Source: Linyphia triangularis (taxonomy: Eukaryota > Arthropoda > Arachnida > Araneae > Linyphiidae). From it: a stretch of DNA of 64,000 bases. This document shows positions 46,215 to 60,227 of this stretch, piece by piece. The position numbers and the translations under genes are program-made. How positions within the stretch are numbered: position 1 is the stretch's first letter; the number at the start of each line of letters is the position of its first letter. Under the pieces are notes generated by a model, which was given only the letters and a program-made list of their open reading frames with translations, searched no databases and was not told where the DNA came from. The DNA lies in the NCBI GenBank assembly GCA_963978545.1, contig OZ021726.1, forward strand, positions 51,567,959 to 51,631,958. The letters are read 5' to 3'.

Positions 46215-47542
46215 ATGCCATTTCAATGCTCTGTAGTAAACTGCAAAGGAAATTTTAAAAATGGGCCAAGAGTTCCGGTATTTATATTTCCCACTGATAA
46301 TTAACTTAAAAGAAGATGGATAACTGCTGTTTCGAGAAAAGTTTTCGTAGTTACTTCTAGTTCAAGGGTAAGTTGAGAGATGGAGTGGTACCTTCTATTT
46401 TTGAAAGCTATCCTAGCTACATGTCTAAAGCAACAGTATCAAGACCCAAGTCCTGCAGAAAAGATGGTAATAGCTAGTGAACAAAATATCAGCAAAGCTA
46501 TTCAATGGACTCCAAAGGATTGAAATGTGCCATTCACCGATTTAAAAGAATGTGGTCAATTTAAAAAAGTCAACATATCTTGTTTTAAAGAAATTACACT
46601 TTCTGAAGAAGATTTTATTGCCATTACTAATTTACAGTGCCAGTTATTGTGACCATTCCATTGTGAAATTCAGCAAAAATGTTCTAGCTCTAAAAATATT
46701 TTGACACTTGAAAACATCGATGATGCTTTTGATTTTCTTGACAGTGATAAGAATAGTTATACAGTAAAACCCCGATTATCCGAGTTTCCGCTTTAACCAA
46801 GCCAGATAATATTTCTTTATTTTTTTTTTACCCTTGATATTTTCCTTTGTCAAAACTAGTACCGAAAGAAATTGGTACTTGATCTCTCAAACACTCATGA
46901 AAACAAAATGTTTACATTCCTTTTCATTGTATGACACTGATCCTCCTATCGCGTTGCTCAAGGTTTTAAGGCTTAAGTAAGAGAACTCTTAAGCATTACT
47001 ATATATTATTAATTTGCATGTGGTTTACCTATAGTATAACATTTGTACTTGTCAAAACATACATTTAAACCGATACGATTTATTTTATTTTTAATTTTCT
47101 CTTTAACCGAGTTTTTCGGTTGTCAGAGTTGGTCTTGGTCCACATTAACTCGGATAACCAGGACTCTACTGTATTTTGAATCTGGATAAAGATGGTTTAT
47201 GCTATCCAAAACTTGAGGTTTTGAAAGTTATTTTGTATTTATATGTTGTAATTCAAAAGTTCATTTCTGTAATATATGAGAAGTTGTTTTAGAATTTTTG
47301 AAGGTCAGAGATTACTTTCAACAAGTTTAACTTTAGATATTATTAATGGTAAAGAAATGTATAACATACCGCATGAATGTAAAGAACATAATATTAAATT
47401 TACTGTAGAAAGTATTCTAAGGGATGCTGCAAACATATATCGAAATTGTTATTGTAGGCAACAAAATGACAACCTGTTAGTGGAAAAAAAATGGTTGAAA
47501 CAAAAGAATGTTGAAAATAAGAAAAACCCCTTCAAATATTAA
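46215..47542 (+). pseudogene. Decayed THAP-domain gene, probably transposase-derived
   Basis: From an ATG at 46215 the first residues, MPFQCSVVNCKG, then VFIFPTDN, a stop, and LKRRWITAVSRK, match the start of a THAP C2CH DNA-binding domain (first two Cys at 5 and 10, FP and W in place). The second Cys-His pair is lost. In another frame VVPSIFESYPSYMSK follows, the motif usual just after THAP domains. Several stops and frameshifts, and a MITE at 46762-47171, show it is dead. The final open stretch (47276-47542) may be its remnant C-terminus; AATAAAATAAA follows at about 47625. THAP domains occur in P-element-like and Kolobok transposases and in host genes; which is the source here is not decidable. 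Confidence 0.6.
46762..47171. mobile_element. pogo/Tigger-like MITE
   Basis: The left end CAGTAAAACCCCGATTATCC continues GAGT; the reverse complement of the right end is CAGTAGAGTCCTGGTTATCC then GAGT. The TIR is 24 bp with five mismatches. It is flanked by TA at 46760-46761 and 47172-47173. The ATTATCCG core and TA duplication fit pogo/Tigger elements. At 410 bp it is non-coding, and it interrupts the THAP pseudogene. Confidence 0.8.
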
Positions 47543-48554
47543 AGTAATTTTGAAGTTAATGAATAGCAACACTAAACTATTTTGTTTTAAAATGTTTTAT
47601 TGATTAATAACAACTATGATCTGTGAATAAAATAAAAATAGTTTATTTAGATTTGGTGTTTTATTTTGGAATAAAATTCAAAATAATAGTTGAACATAAA
47701 TATTAAAAAAAAATTCAATTATCTCTGTCAATAAAAAAGAAATGCTCTCCTATTCAAATTAACTAGCAAAACTAAGAAAAGGATAATTCCTATGCTACCA
47801 ATGCGAAGGACGATTGACTACTATATGAGACGTCACACAGTCAGTGCGAAGGCTTTCTTATATAGGAGGTGTTGGGTAGATGCCCTCACCAGCAAAGCCA
47901 AATTATTGAATAAAGTGCTATGTTGACCTGTAGTTTGATCTTAGTTTTTTTTTTTATGTTTCCTTATACCGAGTTTAAAAGGATTCACAAGTAATATTGT
48001 GTATCAAGAGGAAAGATGAGTTTAGAATAGTTATTTGTTTTTGTTTAAAATTTTAATCAATATAGGAACCAGTGTCCACCATGCACATTTTATACTTGTC
48101 CTTATATTGTCGAGTTTTCAGTTCAGGAATAACGGAATAAACTATTAATGAATAGTTAGTTGTGAGATTTTGTTGATTTTAGTTTCTGTCTTTCTCTGAT
48201 TCCATGTGAATTTAATTTGTTCTTTAAACGTAGGTTTGATCGGAAATTTCTAAGTGACACTTCCTTTCTTTTTGTTTTCTGTCGGCATCCATATCACTTA
48301 TCTATTTGTAATCAGCTTCCACCGAATACCGTAACGGATTGTTGGATACACTGTTATCACATCCACCTTTGGATATCACCATTTCATTTATTCCCTATCT
48401 TCAATGAAACGTCAACTTGTTACGGGATCTGAGGGAGAGGCGTTCTCTGCATTGTTTGTGTTGACTTTTCATTAACGTCAGGATCTCTTTGATGTACAGG
48501 TTGAATATGGATTAAAAATTTGCTCTGCGGGTAGATTGATGTGTTGCGAAGAAT
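47543..48554. other. Upstream region of the 48555 exon
   Basis: AT-rich. An acceptor-like TTCTTTAAACGTAG at 48234 could start a leader exon running into the ATG at 48555. A short pyrimidine-rich tract at 47942 is the only other feature seen. Confidence 0.3.
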
Positions 48555-48826
48555 ATGGCCACCAAGCACGCAGTCGAAAGATTGGACAGTCTGAAATCGC
48601 TGTCCGACACGGATTTGGGTGAGAATCAGTATGTGAAAGTCTCTACTCTGGTTGAGGTTGTGAGTTCGACCCTAGATCGTACAGGATCGGTCAGCGAAGA
48701 CAAGGACACTTTACCTGTTCAAAAGAATGTATGCGATGATCCCGAAATTCCTGGGGTGTTTCGCCAATTTCTTCGTAGGTTTAGCGAGACAAACGGCGTT
48801 GAGGAACTGCCAGAATTTGAATTGAG
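48555..48826 (+). CDS. First coding exon of an unrecognised plus-strand gene
   Basis: An open frame of 90 complete codons, starting MATKHAVERLDSLKSLSDTD, has balanced amino-acid and codon use quite unlike the AT-driven frames around it. It ends at a consensus-like donor ATTGAG|GTAATG. The context ATGGCC is a good initiation site. The peptide is hydrophilic and acidic, with no signal peptide or membrane segment; it ends in a segment rich in Phe/Arg/Glu (FRQFLRRFSE, then ELPEFEL). I do not recognise the family. I found no second exon with confidence before 64000, so the gene likely has a long first intron and continues beyond the window. Confidence 0.55.
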
Positions 48827-49103
48827 GTAATGCACGTTTATTAACGTTGTGTCAATCTTGAGCTTAGCTAATTCAGTTTTAAGTGCATGTTCTTATCACA
48901 AGTGATGTTCTTTGAGGTTTCTTTGCAAAACATAATGATTGATAAACTTGCATCCAAATAACCTCTGGTCTAAAAGGGCTTGATCGGAAAGATCTCACAG
49001 TAGATCTCAAGCGAGCTTTGCTACAACATACTGCAGTTTGTAAATTTTATTAAAACATTGTGTCGTGAATTAAAATCAAGGTAAAGTCAGTTTTAAGTAA
49101 AAA

Positions 49104-49182
<79 letters not shown>

Positions 49183-49846
49183 CATTAAAACAGTTTACAA
49201 CTCGATCTATATCGACTTCCAGGTATGATTTGTCTAATGGTTGTGGGCAATGGCGCCGGATTTGAATCCATTTTCATTTCTAATGTTGTAAAGGTGGCTC
49301 ACAAGAGATTTTCTTTGTAATCGGTGTGCATAGCAGTTTTACAAGTTTTTGCGTTTTCAATGTGTTTTATATAATGTTAGAGAAATAAATATTCCTTTGC
49401 AGTTGAGAGATAGCCAAACTCGAAAACAACACATTTGTATTTGTTTCATTAACTACTTTGAAATAAGGTGGTCTAAAAACTGTGCTACATAAGTAGTGTT
49501 AAAGAAAGTTAGAGTTTTTCTTATAACAGTTTATTTTGAGGTGCTTGATGAACTAATAACAAAATTTACCTTTTTATCTTCGAAATATAATTTTTTTTTT
49601 TTTTTTTTCAATACAAAATAGATAGTGTTAGAAAGAAAGTATGAAATTGCTCGCAGGAAACTGGTCAGTGTTTCTTTTGCAGCGGCTTCGTGATCTGTTG
49701 TAGTAATATTTCTGGGTTATTGATTTTTTACGAGGAGAAGAAGAGCCTTTAATAGTCATATACTAGTTCACGTGAGTTATTGATTAAAGTCTTTGTCTAT
49801 TTTGAAACTTGACAATTTTATTACATTGCGTTTTCAATACACTTTA
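48827..49846. other. Presumed first intron, (TA)n at 49111-49180
   Basis: Contains a (TG)n-(TA)n microsatellite from 49105 to 49180 and a T run near 49590. Nothing else is recognised. Confidence 0.5.
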
Positions 49847-50093
49847 CTATACTAAACTTCAACTTAACTAGACATCACTTAGACGGTAGATCGTGACAGT
49901 GCTCATAGGTATTTAATCCATTTTGGCGGAGTGAAGACATAATTCTCGCCAAACCTTATAGCCTTTTGTTCTCTATAGGGTTGTGGTTTGGCGAACATTA
50001 TGCTTTCACGCCGCCAAAATGGATTAAATACCTATGAGCACTGTCACGATCTACCGTCTAAGTGATGTCTAGTTAAGTTGAAGTTTAGTATAG
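49847..50093. mobile_element. Palindromic MITE, copy 2
   Basis: It starts CTATACTAAACTTCAACTT and ends AAGTTGAAGTTTAGTATAG, with nearly perfect pairing across the whole 247 bp (for example AGACGGTAGATCGTGACAGT against ACTGTCACGATCTACCGTCT). It is the same family as 24599-24842, and its arms match each other better than in that copy, suggesting it is younger. Confidence 0.85.
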
Positions 50094-53173
<3,080 letters not shown>

Positions 53174-53509
53174 GATTATTAATCGGATTGACCTTATGCC
53201 TCATTGAAATCTACACATTTTATTTGGATTTGAGTCCCCACATTTAGATTAAATACATTTTTAAATGGCCAGTTAAATTCACATTCCTTTTCTAACGTAT
53301 ATCAACTTTCCCTGGAAAGCCTTTTTAAAAATTTTAAACATTTCTTTGTGTTCAGTTTTATTTAGTTTTTTTTTTTATTATTAGTTTTAATATTTGTATG
53401 CTATGATTATGCAGCGTTTTTTAAAAAAATATGGCAAAAATGTAAATGCAGGTAAAGGGTATCGAAATAAGTAGATTTTGTTATCTAAAATGTGTGCGTA
53501 AAAACTGAT

Positions 53510-53990
53510 TTGACATGTATAGATCTACGAACGCGGCAGTGTTCCGCCTTCAAGTCCGACGTCAATTCGACAGACATACAATATATTATGTTGACCGAGC
53601 TTTGGCCCGTTTTCTACCCTTTAAAGATCAGCTTCTATTATAGCTGGAACCCTGATTTTTTTTGCTAGTGTGTTGAACCGGGTGAGTAGACGAAAAATAA
53701 CAACTGTTAACATTGAACCAAGAGAATAGAGGAAAATCGCCGAAATCATCGGAATTTTGTTCTTGCTATTCTTCTTCTGGTTGTGACCAAAACTTTAGCT
53801 AGGGCTACAGCCAAAACTATCTGATGATTTTTTACCATTCTTTTTTTATTCTTCTCAGTTGGATTAGAAGAAGTACCTTTTGTATGAATTAATGAGGGTT
53901 CGTACTCCCCAGAAATGACCCCGAAGTCGGGAACTTAAGCTCGTGTAATGACTGACTAAAACTAGTTCGGATAGCTAAATTTTAAGAAGT
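53510..53990 (-). repeat. Dispersed repeat, inverse copy
   Basis: In reverse orientation this shares all landmarks with 25930-27975: CGCGGCAGTGTTCCGCC, then TTGACCGAGCTTTGG, CTGGAACCCTGATTTTT, GGTGAGTAGAC, and one unit of the 135-bp repeat (AAGAAGTACCTTTTGTATGA, GAAATGACCCCGAAG). It lacks the hAT insertion present in the other copy, so it shows the uninterrupted structure. Confidence 0.65.
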
Positions 53991-54140
53991 GACTTTGATA
54001 TTTTAAGTTAAACTATTAAATCAGTGTAATTATAAAAAAGTAAAATTTATTTTTCAATTAAATTGCATTTTTATCAAAGCTCTGAAATCCCACGTTTCAA
54101 CTTTGAGTTAGAAAACCACCTTCAGTCTTAAATAAAATTT

Positions 54141-54220
54141 TCAAAGTGTCTGGTTGGTTTTGAACCACACACCTTTTGATCACTAGCCTGATGCCTTAAC
54201 GATTGTACCACCGGAGATCG
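54141..54220 (-). repeat. tRNA-like sequence (SINE head or tRNA pseudogene)
   Basis: On minus, GGTACAATCGTTAAGGC resembles an A box/D arm, and GGTTCAAAACC, 33 bases later, fits the B box. The anticodon arm does not fold convincingly and acceptor pairing is poor. I call it tRNA-like only. Confidence 0.35.
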
Positions 54221-54685
54221 CTTAAAGTTTTCTTATTGAAAACACTTTTTTTTAATATTTATTGGTATGTAAAGCTGGTAATCCTCTATTTCGCATAAAA
54301 AGCAAGTATTTATTATTATTATTATTTGTACGTTAAATTTACTTTTTATTATTACTTATTTTTTAGTATACATTTGCATGTTTTTGTACTCAAGTTATAA
54401 CTAGTAGGTACATGTTTTTAAATATCAAGATTTTTCCTTGGTGTGGTAAGAAGAATTTCTACTTGATAGAAACGAAAAGGATTTGAATTGCAAACTTAAA
54501 CCTCTCTACAATATTAAATTATGATATTAATTATCGCTCTCAATACAAAGAGTCATATGTGAATGTTGTCGGTTACGTCATTTTGAGTTAAAGCGATGAT
54601 ATGATTGATTATTCACGTTAAAACATCCATCGACCGTATCTTGCTCATTTAGAACAAAACAAACGCAACAAAAAGAACTGATATC

Positions 54686-54716
<31 letters not shown>

Positions 54717-54720
54717 CAGC

Positions 54721-56546
54721 AACTAGACGTTGTAAATAAAAAACGCCAAGTAAAATGGTCAGCCAGAAAAGTAATGAAATTTGATATAAGTGGCCACGTA
54801 TAATTTCTTTTGATTGCATGTGCACAATAAACTAAATTGGGATTTTTTGGGGTTAATACCCATAGGCAATTAGTACTTGAAAGGCTAGAGTTTTTATAAA
54901 ATTAATCTCAATTCAGTGCAATGGTTTGAAGTAGCTCAAGCATGTATGAAATGAGATTATTCCGAAATAACTCGAACCTGCCAAGTTCTAATTGCGTATG
55001 GGTATTCCTCCCAATAATCCCAATTTTGTTCAGTAACCCAGAGTTCATCCTAGGCATTTTTCGAGGGGCGGTGCGCCCTGCCTGCCCTTTTTCTATAAAA
55101 ATAGCTCCCATCTTGCCCTTTTTTATGAAAAATAGCGCCCATCTTGCCCTTTTTTATGAAAAATAGCGCCCTTCCTGCCCTTTTTCAGAAAAAATGTCAT
55201 CCTGAAAGAATTCGAAAAACTTTCGTTTTTTTCCCTCCCAACAGTACACAATATGTGGATCACCCCTACTGAAATCGGCTGTCGCGCATGCGCATTCATG
55301 TTCAAACGCGCAACATATATATCAGGGACTGAAACCATTTAGTAGATGTCTATATAACGTGCTTCATTAGTAGGTGGATTGTAGGGCGCGTCTTACAATT
55401 TCCCAAGTGCACATTAGTAAACTCTGATGGCCATTTCGTACGTGTTTTGATTAAGTGTATTTCGCTGGATTTTTACCATGCCTCCTTCAAAATAGTGAAG
55501 AAAGGAATTTGAAAGACTTGAATAACTTAAAGGTTTATAACTATCAAATGTTTACACTAAGAATTTAAAAAGAATATTTCCGTTTGGACACGCGTAATCG
55601 CGATGTCCTCCTGTTAAATTTAGGGGGTGTTTTTGGTAATTTGCCTGTTACCAATTAATTTCTAAACATTAGTTTCATATTTAAAATTAAACATAACAGG
55701 AATGCAACCAAAATCCCAGATTATTTCTGATTTTTAAAAAAATAAAACTTCTATTATAGCTTACATAATAGCGGCATGCACGGCAAAAAAAATCACCGTT
55801 TTGACGCTAAATTTGATCCGATTTTGAAAATAAAAAAATGCAAAAATTTCAGGACATAGTCCAAGTTCTTTAGTCGGAATACTCCTTGTGATATCCCACA
55901 ATGAATAATGTTAAATTTGGAGAAACTCTATTCTCTATCTGACAATAGCAAAACTAAGAGATGAAGTTTAAGGTTGATTAATTCAAACTTTAGAAAATTT
56001 TGAAAGAGTGAAAAGTTCTTATCTTAACACATTTTCATTATACTAAAACATTCTTATCTTAATTTTACTGTATTATAAATTGATAATTTTATAAAAATTA
56101 CTATTTGATGAAAATTTTACTGTGTATTTTGCACTTTAATTTTAATAATTTTCTCAGTCTCATTCCAGCAGAATTAGGACTGAAGCATTTTATCAGTATT
56201 TTGATATCTTTTAAGTTTCTGAGCGAGTTTTTGATTCACGGATTTTTGCATTATAATTTTTTTTCCTTCAGAATATTGAAAATTATTTATCGTGGTAGAA
56301 AAGTACAACAATATTGAAATTGTGGCAGAAAACGCGTATTTCTGCACTTTGCCATAAAAGTGCCCTCTTAAACAGGAAGTGCCCTTTTTTTGGAAAATAG
56401 CACCCTGCCCTTTTTCATTTCTAGGATGAACTCTGAGTAACCCAAAGAAATTATACTCTGCCTCTTGGCGAAAAACATCCGATTTCATAAAACTTTTTCT
56501 GGCTGACCATTTTACTTGGCAGTTTTTTTTTTTATGTAGCATCTAG
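54721..56546. mobile_element. Foldback element, longer copy (split)
   Basis: The outer left arm AACTAGACGTTGTAAATAAA ... GCCAAGTAAAATGGTCAGCC is mirrored at the far right by GGCTGACCATTTTACTTGGC ... ATGTAGCATCTAG. Inner arms (CCCATAGGCAATTAGTACTT / TAATTGCGTATGGG) lie at about 54860 and 54980. It is interrupted by the element at 55039-56435. It shares its outer end and core with 25095-25371. Confidence 0.65.
55039..56435. mobile_element. hAT-like TIR element nested in the foldback element
   Basis: It begins CAGAGTTCATCCTAG and ends CTAGGATGAACTCTG, a perfect 15-bp TIR. Flanks AGTAACC at 55032-55038 and 56436-56442 are identical, with one C ambiguous, so the duplication is 7 or 8 bp. Subterminal regions hold repeated GCCCTTTTT and AAAATAGCGCCC motifs on both sides. 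At 1397 bp it has no transposase frame. CAG ends and a 7-8-bp duplication favour hAT; P-type elements are the alternative. Confidence 0.78.
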
Positions 56547-57884
56547 TGGACTATAGCATCTAGTCAGACTGTCAGTTATTGCTAGAAATCTCCCTGAAAT
56601 GTCTGGTGTGTTTGCTGTTGTCCGCCGATCCATGTACCACCACTGTAAATCTTATATTACTGTTAGTAGTCCCCTTTCGATCACTATTGTTAAGAGCTTC
56701 ATCATTAAAATGTTTGTTTCTCTTGACTTGATCTGTTTTTCTCAATTAGCTGTTGTTCGTATCTTCCTTGCGTGCTAGTATTTACATGCGCCATTTTCGC
56801 ACTTGCATTCTATTACAAAATATGCTTATTTCGGTCCCTGCCTACTTTTACATTTTTGCCCAGGTATTTTAGAAAACACCTTATATGTGCAGCGATTGTT
56901 TCGTCAAAAGGTTGCATATTATGTTCTCACGTAGTGGATTGTCAGTTTAGAAGGTCAGCTGCACATATTGCTTGATTTTATTGTTCAGAAAATGTTTTGC
57001 TGTCCGCAATCACCAAAATGAAATTTCTGAAAATTTGAACAATTGGCGTATGGGTTACGTTAAAAAGATGGGCATGACCAATATCAACACTATATGTGCT
57101 TATAATGTTGGACAGAATTACATGATTCTTCATTTACTAAACCGTAGTGTTTTGTAAATGATGGCGTATTGTTTTTGAAATTGTGTCTACCTCTTCAGTG
57201 ATATTATGTAAGAATATAATATGCAGTTGATAGATATGACACAAAATAAAACATTTGTAAAGAAAATGTCAAAAGACTTCGATTAAGAGAACGTGCTTAT
57301 TATTTATATACTTTCTAGGAAAAATGGCCTCGATTTTACAATTTCTAAAGAGGTGTCCAGAAATAAACGATTAAATTGCTTTATTCCAATATTAAAAGAA
57401 ATATCCAAAGAGCCTATTTTTATTCTTTCTAAACCATTATTTTCTGTATGTCCTCAAATTGTAAATGGATGCCTGAATTGGTGTAAGGTAAGGAGTAAGG
57501 AGACTCATTGTTAAGGCCTCAATCACGTTGGAACTACTTCGGCTTCTTTTCAAGAGTTTCTGGGGTCATCCTTTGTGCTCTTATATAGGCTAAATCTGAT
57601 CTTATAGTTTCTAATTTCATCAACACATCAAGCTTCTTCGTAATTTTTGGGCAAGATCTGACAACAACGCAATGATTTTTGGGCTAAAAGAGTACTGATT
57701 GTTATTTGATGCGTTACATATTCAGTCGGATCAGGATATAATTATTCTATATGCATCCAATTAATATCCAAAACTAGTTTGTAAGTAATTTATTTTATTT
57801 AGAAGCAACTTACTGTATCATCGATTTTGTAAAAAATAAAATAAAAAGTAATTTATGTTCTCTTTTCTAATTGCATTGATAGAA
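56547..57884. other. Intergenic, nothing recognised
   Basis: AT-rich. Plus frames at 56772, 56972 and 57293 have no recognisable domain and no splice-site context that would make them exons. Confidence 0.35.
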
Positions 57885-58110
57885 AAGTGCAGAATGCGTA
57901 TTGTTGTCTGTATTGACTTCAACATTGTAATTAGATCAAACGCATTGTCATGTAAATCTAACATCTACTGCTAGATATTTAAAGAACACACATTAAATAT
58001 CTGGCAGTATTGTATGCATTTTAGTAAATGATTTTTTTTTTATTTCTCGAAAATAACAAAACAGTAACGATCCTGGTAATAGTGCTGAACACCCATTTAA
58101 AGCGAAAAGG
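57885..58110 (+). repeat. Duplicated block, copy 1
   Basis: ACATTGTAATTAGATCAAAC, GCATTGTCATGT, GCAGTATTGTATGCATTTTA and GGTAATAGTGCTGAACAC recur in the same order at 61590-61810. The later marker GATCCTTTCATTGCCTGATTA (58921) has a partner at 62047, so the duplication may extend further with unequal spacing. Confidence 0.55.
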
Positions 58111-58419
58111 AATATATCATTATCATTTAAATCTAATAATTAGTATAAATTGATTTAAATTGAACATTTTTTATGTACGTTGGTTTAATCTTCTCTCTTA
58201 TGTATTTTTGTTCTGATTGTCTGTTGTACTATTTCCTAGTAGTAATATTTTTAATTCGCCATTCCGCTTATCACTGTTACATTTTAAAATTTAGTGTTCA
58301 ATTGGATTAGGTTGCTTCTTTGAGATACAATTATTCTCTAAATGCTTACCCCTCACCAGCTTATATGCCGATAGAGGTATTACATTTTTTAAATGAAGTC
58401 AAAGCTCATCCCTTGAATG

Positions 58420-58470
58420 ATTTTTTTTTTTTTTTTTTTATTTTTTTTTTTTTATTTTATTTTTTTATTT
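58420..58470. repeat. T-rich low-complexity tract
   Basis: Almost pure T with a few A interruptions. Similar A and C runs lie at about 59000-59045 and 60908-60936. Confidence 0.8.
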
Positions 58471-59286
58471 AGACAGAAGCTTTGATACAAATTATTTTTA
58501 TTTTAACTGGAACTAATAATAACAAATTGCACCGATCACATTTTCAAGTTTATATTTTTCACTTTTTGTTTACCTTATTATTTTTTCTTTTTTTATGTTG
58601 TTTTAAAAACAAAGTTAAAGTACCTTTTCCTGTGACTTATAATGTCTTTCGTTGAACTCATTATAAAATGTTAATTTATGAAAGTATCTAAATGGTAGTG
58701 GTCCTGAAAAGATTTCCAATTAATTTTCTTTCTTTAAGATTTTCCTCCTTTTAGATATAGTTTTATATTTTAATTGCTATCAAGTTTCATTCGTTCGTAT
58801 TTTTACCAATTTTTTGCTTTTTGCTTATCATGCGGGATTTTATTTTCTTGAGCTTCTGTTCTGTTTATTGTAACTACGCATCCCAATGTAATCAAATTGT
58901 TCTATTGATATATTCTACTTGATCCTTTCATTGCCTGATTATGTTGATGCATCTTTTTAAAGGTAGTTTGGTAATTGGGTAGAGAAGAAAAAAAAAGAGG
59001 GAAAAAAAAAAAAAAAAATCGATTCCCCCCCCCCCCCCCCCCCCCTCTTGCTTATTGCGAAAGTAAAATATATGGAGATATTGCAAAAATTTTAGACCGA
59101 AATTTGGAATGTTAATGAAGTTATAATGAATATTTGAGAGCGTCTTATTGTTGTTGAGCATCTGTGCTTGAAACTTTAAACACGTTTTTCTCGAAACACC
59201 GTTTTTTCGGTCGGCCGGGTGAAAAAAAAAAAAATCTATCTGACCGATTCCTCTGAAATTTTTACAGGTTATTCTACACATCAGTA

Positions 59287-59433
59287 GTTCTCGTCGGGAC
59301 TAGGATCTTTTCCCCCATCCCTAATTTTGCATTTTAGAGCCCGATTTGTGCCTGAAAAAAATCACTTATTTTTCGAAGTCCGACATTTTGTAATTTTCTG
59401 ATAAAATTTAATAATCCTAGTTCCAACGAGAAC
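59287..59433. repeat. Inverted repeat of 20-bp arms
   Basis: GTTCTCGTCGGGACTAGGAT at 59287-59306 pairs with ATCCTAGTTCCAACGAGAAC at 59414-59433 (18 of 20 positions). The enclosed 107 bp are AT-rich. This could be the core of an old MITE. Confidence 0.5.
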
Positions 59434-59961
59434 AACAATTTTATAGATTAAAAATCAAATAATTTATATTTTTTATTTTAGATGTCTTTAAGAACCGAAA
59501 TCATCGGCGCCTACCTTTTTTTAGGCGTCTACTTTGATTAATAATAATACTAAAAGTTGTAAAATTATGTCAAAAATATTTTTTTGTATCCATTAGATGT
59601 CAATAATAACATACTAAAAAAATCAAAACCCTTGAATTTTATTTTCCCATAACGAAAAATTCCCGATAGAAACGTAAGAAAACGTGCAAGTTTCCTGTGG
59701 AAACATTCTGTTGCGGATCCTAGTATTAAACCATCTACCTTTTACTTATAAATGAATTAAGCTAGATAATTGCATGCTATTACTTAGAAATGAATGAAAT
59801 TTGCTTTTAAATAAAACTAGTTTTGATATTTGTTCTAACGAAAAAATAATTCGATGCAATTAAGCAAATCTGATTTTGAGGAAATCAAAACTGTGTAACC
59901 TTTTAGTTACTGACAGGACTTATAAGCCCCATCATGGTACTGTATTAATTTAACTCATTAA

Positions 59962-60227
59962 CACTAGAAAGACTGAAACTTAGTATATACCTATATTGCC
60001 CAAAAGCAGTCAAAATGACTGCATTGTGAAAGAATAACTAATATGTAAAGAAATTTGTATAACACATATATATATATACAGGAAATGAAGGAGAGGAAGG
60101 TAACTACAATTATTAATAAACGCATAAGTCACAAAATTCTAAGAAATTGTGTCATTATATACATAATTGTTTTTCTAATTGAAATTAAAAAGCAGTCAAA
60201 ATGACTTCTAGCATGGCAATCTAGGGG
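59962..60227. mobile_element. piggyBac-like MITE candidate
   Basis: The left side TTAACACTAGAAAG and the reverse complement of the right side, TTACCCCTAGATTG, agree at 10 of 14 positions. TTAA lies intact at 59958-59961. Inside is the palindrome GCAGTCAAAATGACTGC (about 60006), and AGCAGTCAAAATGACT recurs near the right end. Such CAAAATGACTGC motifs are, from memory, common near piggyBac-like ends. One flank is mutated, so this is tentative. Confidence 0.45.

Noticed and set aside
54942..55166. Plus-strand frame with repeated Pro/Phe/Leu segments
   Set aside because: It is a translation of the GCCCTTTTT subterminal repeats of a TIR element.
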